Assembly (NCBI GenBank): GCA_963971425.1
Contig: OZ020515.1
Span: 16,756,291 to 16,820,290, forward strand
DNA: 64,000 nucleotides
Direction: 5' to 3'
DNA from: Bryoerythrophyllum caledonicum
Taxonomy: Eukaryota; Streptophyta; Bryopsida; Pottiales; Pottiaceae
Of this stretch, positions 23,500 through 34,300 are shown one piece after another; position 1 is the first letter of the stretch; each line of letters begins with the position of its first letter. Position numbers and translations under genes: made by a program. The notes beneath the pieces were generated by a model. That model made no database searches, was not told the origin of the DNA, and saw only the letters and a list, made by a program, of their open reading frames with translations.

Positions 23500-24310
23500 T
23501 TAACCCCTAAAGTCGAAATCGACCAGAATGTGGTCGATCTGACTCTGGTCAGGCTCTCAGTTACTAAATTTAGATCGTATGAAGTTACAACTTTCTGCAG
23601 GTTGTAGAGTTTTCCCATACCTTTAAAATGACACCATTCATGCTTCAAAATTCCTCATACTTTAGGAGATATTCACGGTCAAAGTTTGAAAACAGTGTTA
23701 GGGCATGCTGAAATCTGCCCAAAATCAATTAGATCGCAGTAACTTCAAAAATTCACCAAAAATTGAGATTTTACTTTTTTTCGAATTTTGTTTTTCGAAC
23801 ATGTAAAAGAGGTAGTAAAGCATGATCTCACCGTTTGGATTTTCAATCCGATGATTTTTTACATGCCTTTTTAATTGTTGAAAATGGGCATTTGTATTTG
23901 TATTTCAGCATACCTCCATGTGAAAAATTAAGTATTTCTTTAGGTTTTATAGGTTTTTATGAGGGTAAAAATTATATGGACATATTCCTTACTCACATAG
24001 GAACAAGAATTTGAAGAGCCTCATGTCAAATTTCCTTACAAAAATGGTTTTTTTGGCCCCCAAAACATTAGTTTTCCATTCTACGACAAGGAAAAAATCT
24101 TTTTTTTCAACTTTGAACATTACGATCTCACAAATGGTGAGGAATTTGAATCTAAGATTTGGTATGCATGTACATGTACAAGTTAGGTACTAGATCTTAT
24201 GGTTACATACTCGAAAATTTGTCAAAAGTTAAAAAATTTCACCTTGCATTGAAAGAGGGCAGTTTTGAGGGTTTTTGGCAGTTTTGAGGGCTTTCGACTG
24301 TAGGGGTTAA
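23500..24310. mobile_element. Putative DNA transposon with TTAACCCCTAAAGTCGAAA termini
   Basis: The left end TTAACCCCTAAAGTCGAAA and the right end, reverse complement TTAACCCCTACAGTCGAAA, are inverted repeats with a single mismatch over 19 bases. The body is AT-rich and non-coding. Same terminal family as 5970-7122. Confidence 0.6.
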
Positions 24311-24823
24311 ACACGGGGAAGAAAAAGAACCTTGTTCTTCACTTGATATGGTAACGTTTTCTGGTCCATACAATCAAACTTTATGAAACCTTGTGAGCAC
24401 TCGATTTATGAATGTAGATCAAGATTCTAAAATTAGAAATGAAAATGAAACAATTGTTTTCTCCTTTTTCACTCTTTTCACAAGAATGGGCAGTTTCCAA
24501 GTTTTTTTTTTGTTTGAAATAGTCAAGAAACTCTACAGGTTGAAGGTATCAGTGATGCACAAGCTGAAGCTTGCAGCCCACCATTTTCATGGCAGGCTGT
24601 GGTCAGGCAGTTAATCCTTGGGAAACTCATAACAAGCAAGATCATGGTGTCAATTCAATTGACCAGAACCACCAGCCAACAACTTCACAATCAGCCACAA
24701 ACATGAGAAATGTCCGGTTGACTTGCCTCACATCAGAACTCACATCCCTCGAAGTTGTTTAGAATTTTACTTGTGGGCTGACCCCTCATTCGCACATGAA
24801 ACAATGGAAACCATATGATTGTA
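24311..24823. other. Non-coding stretch
   Basis: Only short chance open frames; no repeat or gene recognised. Confidence 0.4.
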
Positions 24824-25223
24824 AGGTTGGATGACCTATAACCACCAACTTAAGCTTGATGACCTATTTATAGCGTTTGTATATGTAGTAAGAATTTTTT
24901 TGGGAATTCAAAATAGGATTTCATGAATGTTGCAATTGTCGTGACCATTTATTTCTTCATATTGGAATTGCTACAAATTTTTAAGGTGGATAGTAAGCCG
25001 TGACCCATTCTCGACATACAAAACTCTCTACTTCCACAGTAAGTTGTGCTAATGACCACTTGTGCAAGAGATTAAAAACCGAGAGCTTTGAACCAATTAG
25101 AAACTAACACCCAATCATAACTGACTTTCCTAAAATTTCGGAAATGGGGTGGGCGGCTCGTGGTTTCGGCCCACATAAGACTGTTGATTTTGGGGTTGGT
25201 GGTGGTGATAGGTTATCCAACCT
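24824..25223. mobile_element. MITE with TA target duplication
   Basis: The inverted ends are AGGTTGGATGACCTATAACC on the left and AGGTTGGATAACCTATCACC (reversed) on the right, flanked by TA at 24822-24823 and 25224-25225. Body non-coding. Confidence 0.7.
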
Positions 25224-26424
25224 TAGATTTCAGCAGAGCTGAAGATATTCACTTCTCCACCATAGAGCAATTCTTATCGATGGAGCCAATCATAGATTTT
25301 AGAGGTGCATGGGACGAGTTCTTGGTTCGTAATATAAACTGCCCCTTAGATTGAGAACCCTAAAACAAGCATTGAATAAAGCACTGTTGTCCCACCTGCA
25401 TTCCCCCACATCCAAGCACACTTGTGGGTTTCTTTCCACATCTACCCTACTTGCGGGTCACCTTCATACATATTTTGTTCACAATGGAGAATGTCCAATT
25501 TTTTTGGAAAATTCAAGATATTTGTCAAGGTGATATCCAAGTAATTCTTAGGTGATAACCAATTTTTCAAATTCACCTTGAAGAAAAAAGAATTATTTCG
25601 GCACTAGAGTGCCAAAACTATCCTGCACATATGATACTTGGACATGGAAATTTTAAGGGTTACTTGACCTCACAAATGTATTAATCCCTCTAGGACTAAA
25701 TGTCCTAGAACGGGATTTTTTAAGAATTTGGGTAGGTTCCTATGGTGTCAAATTTCAAAAAAATTGCTTTGAGACTTTTACTATGGATGAGCACTTCTAA
25801 AATCATTATTATTTAAATGATTATTATCATTATTATTTAAAAAACCAACATTTGATGAATGAGTCACCCTACCTCAAGCAATTTTTATGGGAGGGAGGGC
25901 AGTTTAGACAATTTGCCATGTTACTTAAAAAATCTGAGATGCCTTTTACAATTAAATAATGTAACTTCCTTTGAGATTTTTTTAACAATGCAATAACTTC
26001 ACACCAAGAGGCATCAAAGTTTCTAGGCAATGTGCCAAAAACTTTAATTATTCCACATATACAAGTACCAAATTTTTAGACTATTCACTTTTATTTATTT
26101 ATTTATTTTTATTTCAAGAAAACATAATGATCTTTATTTTCACCATTTAGATCAAGATTTTATATAAAATTGAGACCGCAAAAAATAAAATGTATTTTGA
26201 GTGATATTGGATGCCTTCTTGTCGCAAGATTCATTTGGATATGCTCAACACCTTCAACAAGCATAAATTTTTTTGGATAAAATCATGTCTACATAAAAAA
26301 AAAATATTTAATCAAAAAAGAATCGGATAAACATCTTACATCATAGTGTGGTGGTAAAAAATTGCATTTTTGCATAGTGTAAGTTTATTTATTTATCAAA
26401 AAAATTTAATGTGCTTACCCACTA
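25224..26424. other. Non-coding stretch with a partial TTAAYCCC-type end
   Basis: From 25681 the sequence TTAATCCCTCTAGGAC and the following GGTAGGTTCCTA match the left part of 5970-6075, so this is a truncated family copy. Otherwise nothing is seen. Confidence 0.45.
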
Positions 26425-26643
26425 AGGCAGCACAACCCAAAACGGACCAGCAACCCAATACCACTCCCATCTAGACCCTTCCTAGATTTTAAGGAGGAAA
26501 TGTAGCCGATCATCATATCACTTATAAATTCATTGGTCAATGCATTGGTTATGTAAAGGAGGCTACATTTCCTCCGTGGAATCTTAGAAGGGTATAGAAG
26601 GGAGCAATATTGGGTCATTGGCTCGTTTTGGGTTGTCCTACCT
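26425..26643. mobile_element. Foldback MITE with about 80-bp inverted arms
   Basis: Left arm from AGGCAGCACAACCCAAAACG to GGAGGAAATGTAGCC; right arm is its reverse complement (AGGTAGGACAACCCAAAACG when reversed). The arms pair over about 82 bases around a loop of roughly 55 bases. TA lies before the left end; the right flank is CA, one change from TA. A transcript would form a long hairpin, as in MITE-derived small-RNA loci. Confidence 0.75.
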
Positions 26644-28195
26644 CAATACATAATAAAATTGTGCGGTAATAAATGGAGTGAGATCATCATTTGTTTATTG
26701 CTAATAGAATAAATTTATTCTATTAGCACTAGGAAAGATGGTTTTGAAGTTCTTTTTCTATAAACGCATTGTAGTATTCATGGTCCTTTTGAGGTTGGTT
26801 AACCTCAAAACACCTGAGAAGCCAAAAAGTGGCTTCTTGGATGACATTTGAGGATGATAATCAATATAAACGATCCATTTTCATCCAATACTATTTGTGG
26901 ATAGTTCATTGAATGTATGAGTATTAGATGATGATGAAACTTGCCTCATTTGGATAATCGTGTTATATCTAAAGAAGAAAATGTTTGTGACATGGATCTT
27001 AATGTACTGAATTTTAAAAACTTCTAGCTCTAGCTCTAAATCTCAATCCAAGCCATTAAAATGATATTTTTAACTTTTGAGTCCAACTAATGAAATGAAT
27101 TTTATGAAGACTAGTTTCCATTTCAATTCAATTTTTTTTTTAAATACATAAAATTAAATAAGTTATTGCAATTTGAACTTTGGTCCTATAACCATGGTTG
27201 ACCGATTATCTGATTTCCTCTAAACACGGAAGTTTCATTTACACCACAAGTTTTGGCAGTATAATGTATACCTTTGGTGAAATTTTTAGAATCTTTGAGC
27301 ATATTTTGTATTCAATATGAATTTCTTCACTTTTTCTTCAAAAATTCACATTAATTCCGTGATTTTTCTGTGATATATTTGACATAGACAAAACATGTGA
27401 TCTCATCTCCAAAAATTGAAATAAAAAAAGATCCACTAATATTTATTGAAGAATTAGAGCACATAATAAAATGGAAATTGGGATTGATGCCACGGCCATA
27501 GGCTCCATTGTTCTAGGGTAGATTGGATCTTCCTATTTACCCTGATCAAGCGTTGCACCAAGACACAGCCTTGGATGGATCCATTTTTCTGGCCTTTTAA
27601 CTTTTGGCCCTTGGGGCTCTAGAGGTTTTTTTGGAAATTTTTGGGCCAAATTTAGGACCTGCAACCCCAAATTACCCCCGGAAGCCCCCCCTTAGACCAA
27701 ATAGGCCCCACCTCCAACATAAAAATAGGGGCCGGTTTTATCCCAACCCTTGCCCACCCTCCCAAGCGTGAGGCTTGATGCAATGCTTGACCCGGGTATT
27801 TAGGCAAATCTGGTTGATCGGGCACAATTCCATGCACAGTTAACAAGCAAGTTCGTTCCTGACAGCAACGGGTTGATGAGGCACCGACATCATCAAAATA
27901 TAAGCATCACCAGAAGACTTGACAAATGGAGATGGCTTACGTGAATTTCAAAGGTGCCTTGTGTGCCTCATGGTTTTGGTGTGTGCAGAAAGGACAGGAG
28001 GTGCGGCTATTTTTTGTACCTATTCAAACATTGTTAACTGCCGTCATGGGTGTGGCGTGCCCCACCTCCAGCCTGACAATCCAGATCCCCACAAGAAATC
28101 ATTTAGTTGAGGAGAAGGGCGCCATTGATCTCAGCTTTTCCTCGTCCTGGCTGCAATGTCTCTGAATCCCCCACCAGATGTCACCTGTCGGTGCT
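26644..28195. other. Non-coding stretch, GC-richer near 27480-28190
   Basis: The last 700 bases are richer in G and C than their surroundings but contain only short open frames without recognisable motifs; a diverged processed fragment cannot be excluded. Confidence 0.35.
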
Positions 28196-29483
28196 CACTA
28201 CACTAAGGATCGCATTTAGTGTATGGACACAAATAGTGCACTTACTCTAGTACATTATTTGTGAATAAGTTCACAATTAGTGTTAGCTGCCAATGTTATT
28301 AATGATACCCCCAATCAATCGCATTCCCTTGACTTCTTCACGTTCGCTCTCGGCCGTTTTCTTCTTCTACTTTACCCTTTACCGCCTAGGAAGTCCAAAA
28401 TGGGACTCCGGAGGTGCTAAAACTCAATTTGCATTAAATTGAGGAGAAATTAGGCTTCAAGATACCACGTTCAGATTTGCGCACACATTACATGAATACT
28501 CTTCATCAATCAGATCATGATTTGGATTCATAAACTCTTGGAAAAGCTAGGGATACAACGCGAAACACATCAAATACACTAAAATACAGTGAATACCATG
28601 TCACATACTATGTTGTATTTCACACATGCACATTGATTTTGGTCTTCGGTTTTGATTGAACCTCGTCTTTAAGGCATTCTTCATTGTTTTGGGATTGTTA
28701 ATCTTTCTCCTCACATACGAGACTTCCGTTTTGATTTGTACAAGGTTGGAACATTTTTGTATACAATCAAGTAGGCAAAAGCAAAAAAATCACCAATAGT
28801 TGTGTATAAATATTTTCTTCACATGTGATATGACAATGCGAAGCTATCAACCTTGTGCACATGTGAACGGCTTTTTATTCAAAGTAAAAAAATTCTTGCA
28901 AGAATCTATCGATGGTTGAAGTAGTACACCCTCCAAAATCCATAGTTTTCACTACCAATATACGGTAACTGTAAACACTATAATCTATTCCATCAATGAT
29001 TGGATGGTGTGCAAAATTTCCCCAAAGTTCACGTCATGGGTTAAATTCAATTTTGTAAGGTTAGATATTAATATTAGTCGTTGTATTTCCATCAAATCCG
29101 GTTCAAAGAAGAAAATCAGCAGAAATCTTGGTTTTTCCAGAAATGTAGCTGGGCGGTAAAGGGTTGACCAGAAATTTCGAATGGCCATTTCTTACCCATA
29201 TTTTGCCCAAATCGGGCATATGAGGTGTTTTTTGACATCTACATTTTCTGTAGATGTCAAAAAAACATCTCATATGCCCACTTCGGACAGTTTTGAGCGA
29301 ATTATGCTCTTCCAAAGATTGCTGATTTTCATACATGGCGGACAATCTTTACTGAAATTCAGTGTAGTTTTTCACATTTAGTGTATTGTTATGTCACTAC
29401 ACTAATTGCTATTTGTACATTTAGTGTATGGGGTTTGTTTGTATTTAGTGTGCAATACACTAAATACGATGCTTTGTGTACTG
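28196..29483. mobile_element. CACTA-like non-autonomous DNA transposon
   Basis: The left end starts CACTACACTAAGGATCGC and continues ATTTAGTGTATGGACAC. The reversed right end reads CAGTACACAAAGCATCG and then ATTTAGTGTATTGCACAC. These pair over about 40 bases with several mismatches. ACACTAAAT motifs recur just inside both ends, as subterminal repeats do in CACTA elements. Three-base flanks are GCT and GTT, so the duplication is imperfect or absent. No transposase remains. Confidence 0.6.
29214..29279. repeat. Near-perfect 30/31-base hairpin inside the CACTA-like element
   Basis: GGGCATATGAGGTG...GACATCTACA pairs with TGTAGATGTC...CATATGCCC across a five-base loop (TTTTC). Only one G/A difference and one extra base separate the arms. 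Confidence 0.9.
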
Positions 29484-29982
29484 GTTATATTATGGACCCT
29501 TTTTCCCAAACAGAAATCACTTGGTTCGTGCGCTGTGGAATGGCAGGTGGCCGGGTCAGCGTCGATGTTGCGTTCCCTACCACGAGGCTGCCAAATTTGG
29601 CTTCAAGGATGCCTCGAATCGGTATCTCGTGGCCCATTTTAGACCCGAATTTCTGGGAAACGTTGGACGATGTGCAATTCCATCCAGCTACTATTTCCAG
29701 TTTAATGGTTTCTGTGTGGACCTTAGCAGCCCTCGCTGTCCAGTCAGGGACGATCCTGTAAGTTACATTGGTATCTTCTCCTCTAACGAGGCCTGGAGGT
29801 GCACAGAAACATCAGTGACGTTAATGCAGTTAAATTACGAAGACAGTAGAATCACGCATCGGAGGACAGAATCATTTCCTTCTCGAAGTTTGGAGGCAAC
29901 GTGTCAGAAAACTCTTACAGAAAATGCTATGGAGGTTCTGTATCATGAGTCTTTCTCCTCCCGGATGGTCACGACAGATTAA
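29476..29982 (+). CDS. Hypothetical open frame of 168 codons, origin unclear
   Basis: An open frame of higher GC content than its flanks begins just inside the right terminus of the CACTA-like element and ends about 1.3 kb from the APC1 stop codon. The product contains HEAAKFGFKDASNRYLVAHF and SSYYFQFNGFCVDLSSPRCP, which do not match a family I know. A second frame (29381-29761) overlaps, so this could be a chance opening or an exon of an unseen gene. No RNA-processing signals were identified. Confidence 0.25.
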   Translation: MYWLYYGPFFPNRNHLVRALWNGRWPGQRRCCVPYHEAAKFGFKDASNRYLVAHFRPEFLGNVGRCAIPSSYYFQFNGFCVDLSSPRCPVRDDPVSYIGIFSSNEAWRCTETSVTLMQLNYEDSRITHRRTESFPSRSLEATCQKTLTENAMEVLYHESFSSRMVTTD

Positions 29983-31303
29983 ATTCAAGGTTTTTGCAAA
30001 AGTACATGATATGAACTTTTACACAAGTCGAGTTTATATTATTGATTAATACGGTAGATAGAACACAGCGCCCACGATGAATCCAGAAATGACTAACGGC
30101 TCACCTTGAATCGTGTACAGCTAGCAGTGTCATCCCGAATCCTAGAAGATCAAATGTAGAACATTAAAATAGCATTAAAAACGATAACAAGATAATCCAC
30201 AAGAATGTTGTGGTCGAACACAATACAGATTTATAATACAAATTGTGCTAAAGAATATATAAATCACGGTCTACCTTACTTTCCATGAAGACCACGACAG
30301 TTTCAGCAGAATTACAAACAGGACCAGGAAGTATCTTCCTCCACAGTTGTTGCTCCCAAGAATGGCACAAGCTGGACCATCTTCAAATTAGCTGCGTACA
30401 GATGCTAAGGCTTGAATGTTCAGGCAATGGATGATATTTCAAATAAGTATGTGTCCCAATTTAAACACATGAAGGACAAATCTATGGCAATATACTTTCT
30501 TGCATTAGCTTCACAATGAACAAGCATCATTGAATCTGCAAAGAGCGCAGGTATCTGCCCTACTTCCTACCTCTCTGATAAGAATACGGCCGACATGATG
30601 GTACAATCCCGCAGAGTTGGCAACTGTCTTCTTTCCAAATACACGGAAGCTGAGTCAGCGTGATGCAGACCTGAAGTGCAATCTGCGAGAGCTCCACGAA
30701 TAAGATTAAATTTTTTTTCATGCGTTTATTAAAGGACTCCCAGTATCAATCGCATTGCAGTAAATTAGAGAAGATGAAGCCCAAGAAAAATGAAAATGAT
30801 CTAGGAGATACCAACCAGCAGGAAGGATGATAAAACTCATAGCAAATAAAGAAACAACTCAATATTACCAAATGATATCTGATACACTTGAAACCCATAG
30901 CGAAATTGACTATCAGAACACATCATACATTCATAACATCATCAATATACAACCGAAGCCTGGTTGAAGGAAAGAAAACATCAAACAGCCACTTGAGGAT
31001 CGAAGTTAAACCTGAAAATTATGATTCCTGAATCATGCTTCTGCTTTAGTGCAAATGTGCTTTCTTCCGCACCAAAATCGACGTACAACCATTTCTTATT
31101 CTGCTTCTCTCCACAAATCTCTTCCGGATTTTCTACACAGGCGGACTTGAAACAGGAAAAAGCATGAGTAATTCGGATCACCAGCCAGAAAAATCGCACA
31201 CCAGGATTCCAACCAAAACTTCTCGATGAAACTCAAAATCCTGTGCGTATCATATGACCATATTAGCTTCAGAAAAAACTTCCTCATGCATGGCGATGTT
31301 TCC
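29983..31303. other. 3' flank of APC1
   Basis: Presumed to hold the APC1 3' untranslated region on the minus strand. GTAAGG overlaps the APC1 stop codon, and a polypyrimidine tract with AG lies near 31145, which could frame an intron in the 3' region. Joining these sites does not keep a coding frame. Confidence 0.35.
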
Positions 31304-34300
31304 TTACTTGAATTTAGAAAGAGAAAGAAACGGAAGACACTCAGAAATCCGTAATAGTGCTGGCAATGGTGTGCTGGGTAGCGCAAGTGCAAGCACTGGA
31401 AGCGCGGAATGGAGATCGGATCGCATGATATTTGGAAAATCTGGAACCTCGTGTACTAACTGTCGGAGCGCAGAGATTATACGCCGTGGCTGAGGAATTC
31501 CGTACCAACAGAGAAAACATGAGAACAGGATACGGCACACTCTTGTGTCTAAAGCGGATGCTTTCATCAATCCATAATCTGATATCCGAGCCTGCTTCAT
31601 TGGGAACTGCCGGCTGTCAAGGTAAGCAAACAGCTCAGAAAAGAAGGGCTTCAGTTCTGGGTTCTGAGCCTCTGAGGAGAAAAGAGAGGGGCTGTTGAGG
31701 ACGTCATCCACCCGCTTTGCTAGCCCAGTCAAGAATGTGCGCTGGACGAGAGGCTTGCTTTCTCCACTTTGATCTATAATATCACAATATGCAACCGCAA
31801 TCTTCAGACTGTATATAGAGAGAGAGTCACTGCAAATACTGTTTGCACTTGTTCCCCTCCCAGTGGCACGATCTATTAGAGCCTCGACAGAAGTATATAA
31901 TGCCATGTAGGTCTGCAGTAACGCTGGACGATCAGTGCTCACGGATTCGTATAACGCTTGTAAACAGAAATTGTCGAAATCTCCACTTGACTTGCTGTTG
32001 TCCGCTCTGCTGCAGAAGAGTTGGGCAAAAGCTAACATGCTAGGATCGGCTGAGAATGTGCTCACTAGCTGATCTACCTCAGAGAGTTGGCTTCTACCAG
32101 CTGCTTGTGAGCAGTTGCCATCGCCACTTTTATGAATTGCTCGAGAGAGCAAAGATCGGCAGCCTATTGGATCGTCTGCATACGAGCGCGCTCCAACTTT
32201 ACGCTTCACGTACAAAGTTCCTCCATCAAAAGGTCCTGATTCACCCGGTTCCCACCAAGGTTTGTCCACAGTCGGCAACTCAATATCCTGGGGCCAATAG
32301 CGCGGACCACAAACCCTCACTCGTTTCAGAAGATTCCGTTCTGGAAGTATACAAGGCGTTACCCGGCTAAAAGTAGTTTCCCCGTAGTGTAGCGTTTCCT
32401 TCAACGTCATTTCGATGGGTACATAGACAGGTAGTCCAGTGTCCACATCAACTGTCTGCAAACAGCGTTTCTCTGTTGCCAATACATATAAATGTCGGAA
32501 TGCTTGTAGGTGACATCGATGATCATTAGGTGCAGTAGGGAACCTGGGGTACAACGCAATCAGAAGTGCAGCTACGGCACCATTGTTGGTCGCAAATGTA
32601 AGACCACCTCCGCCAAGAAACAGAAATCCAATGGCCATGCTTATGGCCATCTGGTTCCCATATGTGATTCCATCGGCATCTGTTCTTCGTCTCAGGAACC
32701 TCAGGAGTCTGAAGGTCTCAAGATGGCCTGTGCCAGCCATGACCAAGCTCAAAGAGAGCACAGCGACATTGAGACACGTCTCAAGGGTGCTGCGGTCAAC
32801 ATACTGTCGTCTGTTACTAGGGCTTGCCGCGGCACCATGTGGAACTGCTGCACGCTTCTCGTTCATGAAATAGAGAGCATAGTGTCGTAGTGATTGCTGA
32901 GCTTCGGCACTAGCTGTCCCTGCATATCTCAATCCAATTGATAAACACGCTCCAGCCAAAATGTTGACATGTGCTTGCGCAAGGGCCTCAAGATCTGCAT
33001 CCGCATTCAGAGGCAGCTCAGGAGAACCATCCTCCTTCGAAGATACGAGCACAGCCTCTTTCACAATACCAGGTATCTGAGACTGTATCCACTCCTCCGT
33101 TGGCTGCACACTATCCCATAAAATCAAACTCCGAGCTACCAATCGTAACAATATAAAATCCGGTCGAACATACTCAAGGGCAAAATGTGTATCCGGAACG
33201 ACTAGGCGAGCCGCTACCACCTCGCAATTGGTCTTCAAAAACATGAGCCCAAGAGCTAAAGTTGCACCAGGTGCAGTGACATCTAAATTCACTGTCGAAC
33301 CTTCCATAACTTGCGACTGGTCGTCAAAACCTCTCGGCACGGAATTGATGCTGCTCACAGTCCCATCGAACCGCCTTTGTCTTTCATCGATGGTATCACT
33401 TCCTCCAGACATGTAGTGTCTCAAGCGATCCTCAATGTGAAGATCAGCTAGACCCCACGCATCCCTTCCTCGACCTAATGTCACAAGCCCTAAAGCAAGA
33501 CCAGCCGCAAGAGCATACCCTTCCCTATCCAAAGCATTATCACCACCAGGCTTCCGTCCAATCTCAGCAAGAAGAATCTCTGTAGTCAATCGGTGCGCTG
33601 AGCCTTGATACAAAAGACCAACAGCTAACAAGGCTGCAGATTGCACAAGGGTTGGCAACTCCAGCTCTGGATAAGAAGGGGGGTGCCGTGCAGGAATATG
33701 GAGATACAACATTTTGGAAATCCCAGGATCCATAGTACCTCGATGAGCTGCAGACATACCTAAGAGTACACCTACAGTCGTTGCCTCGTGCTCCTGAGAA
33801 AGATACCGGTATACATCTGTTGCTGCGAGAACACCAAGGTGTTTGTGTAATCCCAAAGCCATCAGCAAGCCAGCGTGTGAAAAATTTGGCTCATCAGGTT
33901 TATTGTAGACAATCCAAGTACGAGATATCTTTGTCTGACCCGGAGCCAGCCGAAGACCAGCAGCGACGCCATTGTGAAATTCCGGCCAAGAAGTGACATC
34001 GGCAAGATTGCCTGTGTTTGCATCCAAATTCACAGTGGCGTCGTGTTGCGAAGGAAGGCGTCCAGCAAGTACAAGTTTTGGAATGGGCAGAGCCTCTGTC
34101 AACATTGCACTCGATGTCCCCAAGGTGAAAGCTCCTCGTCCAAAAGGCAACGCGGTAGTCCGCTGTGCTAGCTGCCACAACTGTGCCTGCTGCTGAGCAA
34201 CAATATCAGGATCACTAACATCTGGTGCGTTGCTTGTTCGCACAGCCACGGGCTTCGACGAACCTAGCAACCGCCTGACCTCGTTCAAACGGAGATCCCG

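Noticed and set aside
29181-29345. Two opposing open frames over the hairpin
   Set aside because: A palindrome opens frames on both strands; no coding signal.
30981-31199. Extra C-terminal APC1 exon after the GTAAGG at the end of the long frame
   Set aside because: The polypyrimidine-AG acceptor near 31145 looks good but joining gives the wrong phase, and the long frame already ends where plant APC1 proteins end.
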